A stretch of DNA of 64,000 bases, from contig JANVCC010000048.1 of assembly GCA_025345505.1 (NCBI GenBank), forward strand, positions 2,490,671-2,554,670. Direction: 5' to 3'. This document shows, one piece after another, positions 39,908 through 51,734 of this stretch. This stretch comes from Todiramphus chloris collaris (Eukaryota; Chordata; Aves; Coraciiformes; Alcedinidae). Every line of letters begins with the position of its first letter. Within the stretch, counting starts at the first letter, position 1. The translations under genes were made by a program, and so were the position numbers. The notes beneath the pieces were generated by a model. That model was not told where the DNA came from. It saw only the letters and a list, made by a program, of their open reading frames with translations, and ran no database searches.

Positions 39908-40814
39908 ACTGTGAGTCCCCTATGGGCTGTGGAGGCTCTTCTTGCAATCATGGATTTCTCCTTACCTTGACTGCAGGGAGAAAATTGGAGACTTGATGGC
40001 AAAAAGATTTTGCTACTTAGGTTCAGGGACTTTCCTGTAACACAAAATGATCAGATCTGGATTCAGTCAAGACTGTAGGTTCTACGCTACCTGATCATCA
40101 AGTGATGGGCCATGAAGTGACAGTCTAAGCCTGGCTGCCACAGATAGCTTTTAAAATATGAAATAGAGAGGTGTAGCATGGATGCTCAGTACAACTGGAA
40201 AGATTAGCAAGAGCTGTCCTGGACTCAGGACAAACAGGAACCTGAACAAACAGGAACCACCCCCCAGGTACCATAATTGCATGGAACAGACATGTTCCTT
40301 AGGGTATATGACCTCTGAAACGAAGCAGCTAAGCCTTTCCTCCTGATAAGCAACCTTGTCTCTAATAATTTCCCTCTAGGGCAAAGTAAGTGGTGCCCTT
40401 CTCTTGTCTATGATAACTTCATGGTTAGCACATCTCCAGACGCTGTTCTGGCCACAGTCAGAGAGAGGAATCAGAACATGTGTCTCCTTGAGGAGTGCTT
40501 GTATATATACTATATGTATTGCCTACTTCAGGCTATTCGTTGTTCTTCATCATTCATTTAAGTTTTTGTTCTACAGAACTAAACATTGTTATTATTAATT
40601 CAGTATCCAGAGAGAAAAAGCAGAAGGACCCCAACTCTATAGCATGGGGTTTAGAACAGTCAATGAGAAGAGGGATTCTCTACGTCCAGTATTGCTTTGG
40701 TTTAGGTTAGGGGATTTTTTAGGTAGCTTTAACTATCACGATGATTGTTGTTGATGTTGTTTTTAAAATGAAATTACTTTCGACACGACAGACTTGGTCT
40801 TTTGAAGCATATGT

Positions 40815-40916
40815 TGTGCTTAGGGACATGGTTTTGATAAGGCTGGGAATAAGATTTGGCTGGAAGAGACCTTCAAGATCATCAAGTCCAAACTAGTCTG
40901 TGATTCTATCATTCTA
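40815..40916 (+). mobile_element. CR1 3' end with an internal inverted segment
   Basis: The left part (gtgcttagggacatggtttt, to about 40847) reads as plus-strand CR1, matching 'ggacatggtttagtgg' in the 43.6 kb copy. The right part (gtgattctatcattctac, about 40899-40916) reads as the plus-strand CR1 terminal repeat. The middle (about 40848-40892, ggctggaagagaccttcaag then atcatcaagtccaa) reads as minus-strand CR1. Inverting the middle restores the usual CR1 order and spacing, so one copy with an internal flip of about 45 bp is the simplest reading. A nested minus-strand fragment is the alternative. Confidence 0.7.
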
Positions 40917-43637
40917 CATACATAGTACCCCATCATATATACACATATGTATGCCAGTAAATTGTCCTACATAAACACTAATTCTGTACCTTACAAGAAG
41001 TAGTTCTGGGTTCAGACAAGTACAACAATGAGGTCAGAATTACACTGTGTCTACATAAAATTTAACCAGACCCTGGAATGTGACCCAAGCTTCACAGATA
41101 TATTTCACTGGCTAGTTTTTTAACACTGTGGACACTTTCCTGCAGAATTCTTTTTTCTCACCACAACTTGCATGGCTTTTAAGGTCTTCATTCTGAATTT
41201 AGTCATGAAGCAAACTAAAATGCCAGGATCGGTTCAGGCAATGATTTTCAGTTGTATTAGTCCACCCACTCTGCTGTTCAGTCTGGGCACTTTCCAAATT
41301 TATCTACAGACAGTAGTGATGTTCAAACTGAGCCTGGAATAGTGAGGAAAAAGTGGGGGGAAAAAAGTGCTTCAAATGTAATGAGCACCAGAAAGAAGTT
41401 GGTGGTATAGATAACAATAACCTCCACTCTGCTTCCATGGTGTGAGATGGAAAAAAGATCAATTTCTTACACATTTCCCTATTTACACGTGTATTTATGT
41501 ATTTATTTATGCCAGAGTATTAAGCTGGCTAAACAAAATGCCATGAGAAATGTGTTAAATTTGGGGAAACGAAGTAGGTGCTTTGCATTGAGTTAATGAA
41601 ACAGGAGTGTATGAGAAAAGGTGTTCTTTGGTTACAACACTGAAACGCAGTTAAGAAATAGGAGAATAAAAGCTGTGAGCTTCTGTAGCTTTGAAATTAA
41701 GGGGGGAGATCTAAATGTTACTCAGTCAGAACTTTTCCTATGGTTTGTCCCATTCCATATAGATTTTAAAACTTGACAAGGAATAATTTATATCTCAGAG
41801 AAAGCCCTTTCTCTGAGGAAAAAGATTACTCATTGTGATAAGTTTCATGCAGTTTAAAAAGGCTTTTTGGATACCCCTTAATTATTTGAAGTTATTAATT
41901 GCCTTAAAAATCTCATCGGTTTTGTTGCACCTGGAAATCCTAACTGACTTTACAACAGCATGGGTTAAGAAGTATCACTATTGATATTAACTGAGTACCT
42001 TCAAGCTATAAGTCTGTATTAAAATTATGGTCATTTTAGGAGGGCTTAGAGTGATCTTGCAGTATTAAATCAGTATATTTATTTACTGATTGGTTGATTC
42101 TTCCATCCAAGGTGTAGATCTTTGTATATTTTATGGGCTAGGCTGTAGTGTAGACTAGCCACAAATGAGAGATTCCTTAGAAGTGGAACTAGGGGAAAAA
42201 AAAAAAAAGCTTTGTGAACTCTTAATATCTACTGAGGGAACTTTGTTAGGAAACATTCTGAAATAGTTTGTTCATTTTGACATTATTAATCATAACAGTA
42301 TTACTGAGGGATTGATGGATATGTCTTCCATTGTATTCAGTTATATTATTGCTAGCCTGTTCTGTATTCCTGACGTGATGTTAATCTGCTTTCTGCTGGT
42401 GGCTAGATGACTAATAGATGCAGCACTTTGAAAAAAGCCTTCTGCACATACAGAACTCAGCAGAGTTTCAACAGGTCTTACAGATGTTCTGAAAGTTAGG
42501 CCCAATTCCTCAGCAAAGTTAAGAGGACCAAATATTCTGAACAACTTTCTCAAAACAGCAAGCAACACATTTTTTCATAAGTCTGTAGCTCTGTTCCACT
42601 GAACTTGAAAACTTAGTCTACTGACCCCATTATAATAAGATTGCAAATCATTTGTATTTCCAATTAGCAGCTGCACAGTTGCCTTAAGACACTGTTAGAT
42701 TTTCCTTTTGGTAACTATTAACACATTAAAGTGCCAGGTGCTTCTGTGACAGTTGAAGTGAACAAGCAGAATAGGCAGACCATCATCAATATCCTGGGAC
42801 ACCTAAGTTACAGATTTTCAGTAAGCTTTGCTGGTGCATAGGAAGTCCTTTTGAAACAGTAGAAGCATAAAGTCCATTCAGCAAGTGGAGTGTACACTAC
42901 GTGGAAATGTATAAAAGCAATCAGATGCAAGTCTCATGAGAAAAAATTAAAATGTTTGACTTCTAAATAATTTAGCTGTGAAGTTCCTTGCTTCAAGAAT
43001 GAACTGAAAACTGGGAGTTGGGGGACATAGTCTCTTTATTTCTATAGTTGGATTTATAGCCTGAGACATAGAAGTTTAAGATTTCTTCTGAGTTAAGAAA
43101 AGAAGCACTGGGAAAAAATGGCTTCCCTATCTCAGATAAATAGCCTAAATACACGTTAACATCTGTTATTCCTGGTTAGAATAGAGACTCACATTAGAGC
43201 CAGTTTAAGCCATTTCCCAGCAGTGATTGAAACTGAGAATGTAACATCAAAATTACCATGTTCTCAATAACATTTTTAATCTCAATAAATTTGAAAAAAA
43301 TTCTAGGCAACTTATATTCTCACACCTCTTCTTGCCCCAGAACAATTAACTGTGTCTTACTTCCTCCTGGAAGCTGAACCACTGCAAAGATTTTAGCAGC
43401 AGAAGTATGACTGGTGCTCATGTATCTATGCCTTTATAGTGCTGTGCATATTTATGAGTTTAATGAATTATACCTAGCTTTATTTTTTCTTCTTAAAGAA
43501 GTATCCTCAGCTAAACAAGACAACTCATTTAGCTCAAGGAGCTGATGTAAATGAATCGTGATCTTGTTGCACGGTCATGAATTATTTCACACTCAGATCT
43601 TTCTATGGATCTCATAACTGTGTGATAAGACATTATT
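40917..43637. other. Unique non-coding DNA
   Basis: No gene or element is recognised. An A-run lies at about 42194-42208, and a TATTTA-rich tract near 41491-41510. Open frames are no longer than about 75 codons. Confidence 0.55.
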
Positions 43638-43963
43638 GCTCTCTACAGCTACCTGAAGGGAGGTTGTGGTGAGATGGGTGTTGGTTTCTTCTCCCAGGTG
43701 ACTAATGATAGCATGAGAGGAAATGAGCTTAAGTTGCACCAGGGCAGGCTTAGGTTGGATATTAGAATTTTTTTTATACTGAGAGATTGGTGAGTCCTTG
43801 GAAGAGTCTGCCCAGGGCAGGGATGGAATCACCATCCCTGGAGGGGTTCAAAAACCATCTAGACGTGGCACTTCAGGACATGGTTTAGTGGTCGTGATAA
43901 TGTTTAGTACACAGTGGGACTTGAAGATCTTGAAGGTTGTTTCCGACCTTAATGATTCTATGG
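43638..43963 (+). mobile_element. CR1 LINE fragment, about 325 bp, plus strand
   Basis: The plus strand begins at CR1 'ctctctacagctacctgaag', continues through 'gcttaagttgcaccagggca' and 'ggcttaggttggatattaga' (the region encoding the [13 protein letters not shown]-type block), then 'gtctgcccagggcagggatg', 'ccatccctggaggggttcaa' and 'ggacatggtttagtgg'. It ends with 'gacttgaagatcttgaaggt' and 'ttaatgattctatgg'. Indels break the reading frame. It is the best-preserved plus-strand 3' tail in the right half and serves as the local reference for the 40.8 kb copy. Confidence 0.95.
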
Positions 43964-45183
43964 ACTGTATAAAGAGTAACATTTATTGTCAGTTATGTGA
44001 CTGGTCAATAATAAGCCAGTGACATGACTGCACATTATTATGGAAAACAGAGGTTCTGTTCCTTTTATTAAAGCATGGATTTGTGAAACCACTTGTGCCT
44101 ATTGTCACCTCTGGATATCTAAAACTCTGTTCTAGAAGTAACTAGATGATTCCCAACTGAGGCGAATTTAAGTTAGATTTTTACGTGAAATAAAAGCTTA
44201 CTAGCACAAACTATTCCAGAGTTGTGCCTCATGCTTTCTTAGGAATCTTTCAGGAACAAAAACCATATCATTCATGTATTTCTTCATATGTTAAAAAGCT
44301 ATATGACTGAGTAATTCCAATGCCACCTCTTTCTTGTGGCTTTCATTCTGCACAGGTTTTAATGGCAGCTGAGAAATATTGTAGCTTAAAGACAGGCGCT
44401 TATTCTATTTCCTTTAACAAAGAAAATGCTAAGCTTATTTACTACAAATTACAGAGTTAAACCAAACTGCACAACAGTAACACCCTCCTCTGCAAAGGGT
44501 ATGGAAGTAGCACCCTTTGAAAGCTAGAAAAACACTGGCAATCAAAAGCTACACAGAAGTAATCTTAGTTTTATTACATACAAGGAATGTTTTCCCAGGA
44601 GTGCTGATGCCTGCCAGAAAATAAATAAGAAGCTAGGATAAAAGAAAGAAGGAAAGATTACTTGAGTTAAACTGCTCAGCCAGGTTTTTCCTTAGCTGCA
44701 TATACCCATGAGGAGTTAGTTGGGTTTCTTCTGTGCTCAGCTACACTCGATGGAAATGGCAGCCAACAGAGTTTGTTACAACCCACATCATTATTGTTCA
44801 GGCAGCTGTATAGTCTCCCCTTCTGTTGCACCATTGCATATTCACATTTCTACGCCTGGCTATATAATTCTGAAAACTACCAACCATCACTTCTTAAAGA
44901 GCTATTGTCTTGGTGCCTGTACTTGAATGATTAGTCCTAAGACCAGAGTGAGAATAAAGAAAATAAACAAAACAGGAGACTTGGTTAAAATAATAGTAAT
45001 AATATCCCCCCCCAAAAAACAAAACAAAAAATTAAATGGACACACATGAGTTTGGTTTTGAAAGGACTAAAAATTAAAGACTGACTCCTAAAAAGCCGTG
45101 AAAATGGGACTTAGTAGTCGCTGATCTAATTTTGGAAGAAGATGAATAGAGAGCTCTTACTGAGGAATAAAGTTACTATGAAC
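43964..45183. other. Unique non-coding DNA
   Basis: No gene is recognised. A C-run and A-rich tract lie at about 45007-45032. The stretch ends at the target-site duplication of the solo LTR. Confidence 0.55.
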
Positions 45184-45188
45184 AAGGT
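45184..45188. repeat. Target-site duplication, left copy (AAGGT)
   Basis: AAGGT directly precedes the LTR terminus and is repeated exactly after the other terminus at 45986-45990. Five bases is the usual duplication length for ERVL-type integrases. Confidence 0.85.
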
Positions 45189-45985
45189 TGTCGCGGTTTA
45201 GGGTCAGGGCAGCCCCTAAAACCTATAACAGACGCTCTCTGTTAACCCCCCTCCCTCCCCAAAGGGGAAGAGAAAGGGAATAAGGGAGAGAGACTTAGCG
45301 ATTAGAAAAGGAAACTACAACAGCTTTAATGAAAAGGAAAATAATAATTATAAAAATGGAATATATACAAATATATACAAAACCAGTATCGAACCCAACC
45401 CCCCTGATGGTAATTACATCACCGTCACCACTGATGTTGTGCAGGCTCCGGGGGAGTCCCAGACTGGGCCCCGCAGCAGACGGGAGATGTGTTCGGGAGC
45501 TGGATTCTGGTACCGGGTTCAGGAACACGCAGACTGGATCGAAGGCAGTCCTCCTTGGGTGCTCCGAGGAAGGAACCGAGAGAGGACCCGAGCCAAGCCA
45601 AGCAAAAGCTGGCAAAGCAGTCCAAGAGGGGAGAGACGAACCCAGAGACCCTTCGGGTCCCTCAGCTCTAGACCAAATATGGCGTATATGGGATGGAATA
45701 CCTCGCTGGTCAGTTTAGAGTCACCCGTCCTGTCCGCTCCTCCCTGAAGGTGCAGCCTCTCACTTCCTGCACCCCCCAATGTGGTACACAGGACCCAGCA
45801 GTGGCCTTGGTCTGCATACCAATCCTTGGTAGTAACTCTAAACATAAGGTGTTATCACTGCTAGAAGCAGACACTGTCTGTAAGAACAGGCTGCTAACTT
45901 CAGAAAGTGCAGTTAATTAAAAGAACCAAGCTGAAAAGTAAAATCATTGAACAGAATTAGTTCAGTTTTCACTCAAACCAGGACA
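45189..45985 (-). mobile_element. Solo LTR of an endogenous retrovirus, ERVL-like
   Basis: The 797-bp element is bounded by TG...CA within longer imperfect terminal inverted repeats: TGTCGCGGTTTA at the low end, and TGTCCTGGTTTG when read from the high end on the minus strand. A perfect 5-bp duplication flanks it. The 5' sequence TGTCCTGGTTT and the 3' 'ttaacagag...ccgcgaca' region resemble avian ERVL LTRs, giving minus orientation. An ATTAAA poly(A) signal on the minus strand at 45325-45330, with TATA-like sequence about 30-50 bases upstream (45345-45385), agrees. It is GC-rich and keeps many CpGs, unlike its flanks, so it is probably young. No gag, pol or env lies beside it: it is a solo LTR left by LTR-LTR recombination. 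Antisense and sense open frames inside it (up to 129 codons) are incidental. Confidence 0.85.
45325..45330 (-). terminator. LTR polyadenylation signal ATTAAA
   Basis: On the minus strand cATTAAAg lies in the position expected for an LTR R/U5 poly(A) signal, downstream of TATA-like sequence. It is a variant hexamer (ATTAAA, not AATAAA). Confidence 0.5.
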
Positions 45986-45990
45986 AAGGT
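45986..45990. repeat. Target-site duplication, right copy (AAGGT)
   Basis: It exactly matches 45184-45188 and marks the right edge of the LTR insertion. Confidence 0.85.
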
Positions 45991-46224
45991 AAAGCAATAC
46001 CTGCATTCAGTTTGCTAAAGAAGACAAGAATCTATCACCATGTGAAACATCTCTCTGCTGGCCCGGGCTCTTAACTGCTGCAGATAAGCAGATAACTAAA
46101 CAAAGCTACAACACTGTTTCATTGTTTTGCTGCATCCTGTTCCTAGGGCTAACAAAGGGGAGTTGTAGCATGTTTCCAGCTAGAAAGGGCTGAAAAAGGG
46201 CTACTCAGAGACATCAGCATGGCT

Positions 46225-46243
46225 GCTGCTCCTCCTCCTCCTC
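46225..46243. repeat. (TCC)n microsatellite
   Basis: About six CTC/TCC units (ctgctcctcctcctcctcct) in a GC-richer patch. Confidence 0.85.
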
Positions 46244-46913
46244 CTGCACAGATGCTGAGCAGGCACCCTGCTAACAGCAACTGCTGCCTCAAGAAGGGAA
46301 TTTCTTAGGCAATTGCACAGGGTAGTTTATCCCCACCATGCCTCTCTCCATGTGGATGCAAGTCCTCTTTTTCCCTGGCCTGGCTTCACTGTTCCCTCTT
46401 GGCCACCACTTTCTTCCAGACACTTATCAGGAGCTGCAATGCAGATAGATTTATCTCTGAAGGTTATTCACCCCTCAGGGAACAGGATGACAGCATGAGT
46501 CCTTAGGGGAATTAGTGAGAAAGAAGGCAAACAGGCAGAAGATGTGAGGAACCAGCTTGCAGCGGATGTTAAAATGTCTGATACAGCTTTGTGGGCAGGT
46601 ATGTGAGCCAAGACCAGTGTGAGGATCCAGGTCAGGCATGGCCCTGCGACGTCCAGGAAGAGCAGAGCTGTGTCAGAGCTGGAGACCAGCCAAGAACCTG
46701 GCCAGTAAAGCCCATTAGTGTCCTCAGGACCCTGACCTGGTGTTGAGAAGATGAAACAGCTAACATCCTGTCTAGACAGCCAGGCTCTGCAGTTAGGTGA
46801 AATTAGGCATACGAGTATTTCTTTGTTTAACATTTGCTGTGGTTCTTGTTGGAAATCTCACTAAAGCTCAAATTTTTGGCATTTTGCCTTTTTCAGAATG
46901 ACAAGAATTGCTT

Positions 46914-46932
46914 CCCCTCCCCCCCCCCCCCC
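46914..46932. repeat. C-homopolymer tract
   Basis: A run of four C, a T, then about fourteen C. The assembled length should be treated with caution. Confidence 0.88.
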
Positions 46933-49900
46933 GTGATTCAGTTGGTCTTCTCAACTTACAATAAAAAAATATCAGTGTAATCTGTTCAAGTTCAGTTTGA
47001 CCTTATGGACAATTCTGGGTCAGTTTTTATTTAATCTATGCTAGCTTTCCCATGCTTAGTTTAAGGACATCAGCAAATGATTGAAGGACCTTTTCTAATT
47101 CCAACTTCATTTCCATCTGAAATGAAAGATAGACTTTTACTTGATGATTACTAAATAAGCAGTAAGAGAAAAGATAGATGGTTTCTGTAGTTCCTTAAGT
47201 TTTTACTAAATAAGATTGATTTCAGCTCAGTCTTTTTAAAAAAAACTAGTAGATTTTTTTTAATTATAAAGACCCTATTCCTTTGTGAATTTACATTCAC
47301 AAAATAAAGTTGATGTTTCTTCACCTGTTGCATATAAGGCATGCATAAAAAAATGCAAGAAAAACCTCAGACATGACATCTCTTGTTTTTTATTTATGGT
47401 AGACTGGAAACAAGAATTCTGCTTCTGTTAAGAACCAAACAACTGGTATTGGAGGAGGGTTTGGGTTTTTTTGTTTATTGGTTGTATGTTGGGTTTTGTT
47501 GTTGTTCAGATGTCTGTAGACTTTATTTTGCTAATAAGTGTATGAATTCTAGTGTTTAGAGAATATATTCCTATGTACTAGACTGTTATCCAGAAGATAT
47601 TAGCATATCAGAAAATTAGCAATATATGTTAGGATAATAACATATAGGAGATTTGGAGCTTGCCATTAGCAGTATACAGCCATACCTGTTTAGAAAAAGA
47701 CATTAAGCTTCATTTTTCCATTTCCTTTGTAAATTTTAATGGAAGGGCATTTTAGCACTTAAGAATTCTAGAAAGGTGTTCAGAGCATCTGTGCTTTCTT
47801 GAAAAGCAGCCAAAACATCATCAACACATCTCAGCCGCAGTCTCTTTCTTGGCTTCAATAACAGCACAACATTCTGTCCAGAAGATATTATGAAGATATT
47901 AGTAAACACTGGACCAAAACCTGTTTACAAGGGTTTAGTGACAGAAGGCAAGGAAGGTCACAAATAAAAAGTCAGCACGCACTTGTCATAATGATGTGAA
48001 ATCACAGACAGACAAGCTCCGATTCATACTCAGGCTCCATTATTAACCACAGAGGGCCAGATTGCTATGCCTTGTACCCAGTTGGGCAGAGCTGTAGAGT
48101 TAAGATCTTTCATTTACTGCCACAGGGACTGGAAAGGCAAAACCTGTAATCCCACACATCATCCTTCATGAAAGGAGAGTGAAGGAGGAGGTCAGAGAGT
48201 GACAGAGACTCACTTGGTTGTATCAGGTCATAGGCACCGGGCAATGAGGAAAAGAAGAAAAACATTTCTGACCTTCTGGATTCTTACTGTGTCTAGTTCA
48301 TGGGCTGTCGTGGATATACACACAGCTTATATATGGCTAGATCCAGTAATAGAACAGGATTAAGACTGGGGAAAGTTGAAGCTACACAAGGAAGAAAAAT
48401 GCAAGTTGTCTGAATTATGAAACAACCTTTCTAAATTAGACTAAAAGACAGGAAAACATTAAAGAGTTTCTCTGTCTGAGCAACTGAAGAGCAAAGAGCT
48501 GAGGTGTCTGGATATCAGACTGCAGGGAAAACTTTCTTATTGCTATCTCTGCCTCCTGCATCATGCACAATTTTCAGATTGTGCAACAACCAACCAACAG
48601 CTACAGCCTTTGTCTTCACCTACCTTTACTCTCCTTCAGCCATCAAAAAGTCTTGACAGATTTTCCTTTTCTGAGACAATTTACCAGGCATAACTTCCTT
48701 TTAAGAAATAACAGACATCTTGGTGTCCAAGTGGGACATCAGATGACCCTTTACAAATCATGGGATAAGCAAAGAAAAATGCCAGAAAAAAAAGCATTTG
48801 CTGGTCATTCATTTTTCTTGCATATTTTGCATGAAGAGAAGTACTGTTCTTCAAAAAATATCACATTACTGTTCTTTCAGGGAACATAAATTCTGTCAGA
48901 ACCTTGCTTTCAACTCAGATAATTCAGTAAAAGCATTCTTCTACACACTATCCCTAATGCAGTTCAGTATTTGTGGTGAACCTGAGAGCAAAAAGGCAGT
49001 TAAATTCAGAAGACAAGAGCCGAGAGAGTGTCATTCAGAGCAGCTAAGTTTCTCGAGCCTTAAAGTCAAGTGTCTCCCATTAAGTATGAATAATAGGGGA
49101 GAAAATGAGTTAATGACAAGTTTGCTAATTTTACAGCCAATGTTTTAACTGTGGTAATGGCAGCTTTAGCCTTCTGTGTTAGGATGAAAATTGACACAGC
49201 TGTATAAAGTCATCCAGCCCTGTTGTGATGTAGCGTAGCTGGCTAGTTGTTCTCAGCTGTGCACCTGGCATATCATCTCAGAGGGGTTCAGTGAGTGTAT
49301 TTATAGGGGAGAATTTCTTTAATGGCCACCGTGCTAATAAAGAGTTATTGGATTTGAACTCTGCTCCACCACATCATCCACTCCCTTCCTTTGCTAATAG
49401 ATTCCTTCCTTCATTGACATGTGCGGTAAACTTGCCAAAAAAAAAAAAAAGACACTTTCTTAGGATCTGGCCCATTTACAGCAGTAACGATTTCCGTTCT
49501 GACAAAAGACATATAAACCTTTAGGGAATCTGTTTCTCAGAGCTCTTTATATCCAAGCTATAACTCAAAGATCTTGCAGTGTAAGAAAAGCATTTGGAGC
49601 ACAAAAATCATTGCGTTTTGCTTAAAAATGAAGTGATGAATCTGCATTATTTAAGGGACCAAAATACCTGTCTTTATTTTTAACTCCCTCTGTTCATTCA
49701 CAGCTCTTTCTCTACCATCCTCTCATGAACTCCCTTGTCCCCTGCAAGGCTCTAATTTTGCCAAGTAGTCCACTGTGAACTTTCCATTGCAAACCTTTGC
49801 TTACAGCTGTGCAATATCCACATTTTCCACTGCACACAGCAGCTGTAATAGAAGTGGTCTGAGAGTGCCCTTTTCCTTTCTCTGGAAAGCCTCCCAGACA

Positions 49901-51339
49901 CAGCTCTCAGTATAGGAAATGAATGAGTGGCAATAAAAGTAACACAGATTCACACTCTGCTGCCTCTTAAAAGAATGGAGTGAGAAGACACCACTTAATT
50001 ACAGCTTTCATGAACAGTGATAGATTCCTACCAGTGGTTTTATAGATAAGCCTGGCACGGTGGAAAAGACATTACAGGAGATTTGGAAGATAGCCTCTGA
50101 TTTTTATCCTGTTCGAAACTGAACAGGCAGCATTTCTCCTTTCTGTAATGTTTATCAGATACATGCCCGAGGAAGAAGTCTAACACTCTGTGGTTGAAAA
50201 TCCTCTTCAAAACTTTCCTGGTGAATTCCATGGGGTTTTTTTCATTATGGTGGCTGAACCTTCATGGCAAAGTAATCTCACAAATCCAGACTATAAAACA
50301 CAATGAGAACCTTTGATCTTACAGATGTTAGGAAACACCAGCATCTGTTTGCACCACTACTCTCACTGAAGTCAGACTCAAAATAATACCCACTGGGAAT
50401 CTCCTGCCTAAGAAAAGATTAAAACTCACAGAATATCAGAGTAACTGCAATGAGAATTGTTTCATAATCACCTCAGACATTGATAATGCTAAGCTATCAC
50501 TCCTTTGAGTGCATTGTCCCCCTAGATGTCCTAAGGGAACTTATCATTATGAACCCCAAGCCAAAAGCAGAAGCTTGAAGTTACCCCAACTGCTGTCTAG
50601 TATAGGATGTCTGACAAGTACACCACGAGTTAAAGCTGGGACATAGTGCTACTGGTAATCAGGAATTCTAGGAGAAAGCAAGTACCAACAGCTGGTATCA
50701 ACTCTTAATATTCACCAAAGGAAGCAAATAGGCAAGGGACCTGCTGGCCCACCATAGTCATCAACCCAGCCAGCAATTTTAGAGAAGGGAGTTCTCTTAA
50801 GGGAATGTTTCAGGCTTTGCTGTTCTCATCTTAGAAACTAGAGTGATGAATTTAAATAGAAAGCACACCCTTTAGATCATCTAACCCTGAATAGTTTTCC
50901 TCAGCCCCATTGCATCAGTTTGCTGATGGGAACAATCGCTATGTACTTACAGTCAAAAAGATGACCAAGATAATGGCAATTCTAAGAAAGCTTCATCACA
51001 TACATCTTTATAAATCAACAAAAATGTTATAAATTATGTAAAAAAAAACCCCAGGTCTTGTCACTCTGCCAGTTGAGTCACGCACATAGAAAGAGTGTAA
51101 AATATAGTATTGATGTATCACAATTATATGCAGTCATTTATTTAATGGAATGTCTTATCATGAGTAATAGCCATATGGTTGAGCTGTTCTGGCCCCCAGT
51201 TTTTATAACTTGCATACAGACATCTCAAAATGACAATGTATCTCCCAGAAATTCATTTGAAGAAACACAAATTCCTGTAAGGGATTGCAAAGCAAAAGAG
51301 ATTTTTCTTACCTCACATGGCTTGGTACCACTGGAAGAA

Positions 51340-51734
51340 TGGTTTGGTTGCTGGAAGGCTTTGTATCTACAGATAGAAAAATACTTTAACTCCTCAAAAG
51401 TCAATGTAGCTAAGAACTTCCTGAACTGCTACTTCTAAGCACCTTTCAGAATCCTCCATGCCCCTTTTGCACTATATATAGGGCTGAAAGGTAACATTTG
51501 TGCAAAGGGATTGAATTAATGAAGGTCGTTAACTCAGGTGAAAACACAAGTACTTATTTCAATTGTGGCAAGTATCACAACACAGCTGCATCTTATGTGC
51601 CAGGTGATTTTAAGCCAGCTTGCATGACCCTGAGGTCCATGGAGTTAGTGGAAATTGTGTCATTCCACTTCCTGAACTTTGGATTTGGTAAGCAGTGTGT
51701 CAAACCTAAAAAAAAATGGAAACCAAATAAATAA
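51340..51734 (+). pseudogene. Possible second gag-like retroelement relic
   Basis: Two plus-strand pieces in order could be a decayed gag. The first, at about 51352-51438, reads ALYLQIEKYFNSSKVNVAKN, resembling the start of Ty3/gypsy-type Gag. The second, from about 51555, reads TYFNCGKYHNTAASYVPGDF, which looks like a zinc knuckle (C-x2-C...H...C) with its first and last cysteines changed to tyrosine, followed by a basic tail (VKPKKKWKPNK). The intervening capsid part is missing. Each similarity alone is weak; their order and strand make it worth recording. It may be chance. Confidence 0.3.

Larger units (their letters stand above)
35876..40814. other. Unique non-coding DNA
   Basis: No gene is recognised. 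The part just above 35876 might be further decayed gag on the minus strand but is unreadable. An (ATT)n tract lies at 38039-38057, an (AAT)n tract at 39884-39907, and a 13-bp exact repeat (acaaacaggaacc) at 40230 and 40246. Open frames of 60-78 codons have no motif. Confidence 0.5.
45991..51290. other. Unique non-coding DNA, GC-richer near the LTR
   Basis: No gene is recognised. The part 46050-46800 is GC-richer than its surroundings and contains a (TCC)n run at 46225-46243. The minus-strand frame of 121 codons at 46468-46833 has no recognisable domain. A C-homopolymer lies at 46914-46932, and an A-run at 49438-49450. The stretch 48990-49340 is repeat-free and might be conserved. Confidence 0.5.

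Noticed and set aside
45295-45845. Several open frames of 60-129 codons on both strands
   Set aside because: All lie within the GC-rich, stop-poor solo LTR and overlap each other on both strands. They are not coding.
46468-46833. 121-codon minus-strand open frame
   Set aside because: Sits in a GC-richer patch that lowers stop density. No recognisable domain or neighbours.
50860-50895. CR1-like 'ccctttagatcatctaaccc'
   Set aside because: Only a short core resembles a CR1 3' end. The terminal repeats and flanks do not match, so it may be chance or too old to call.
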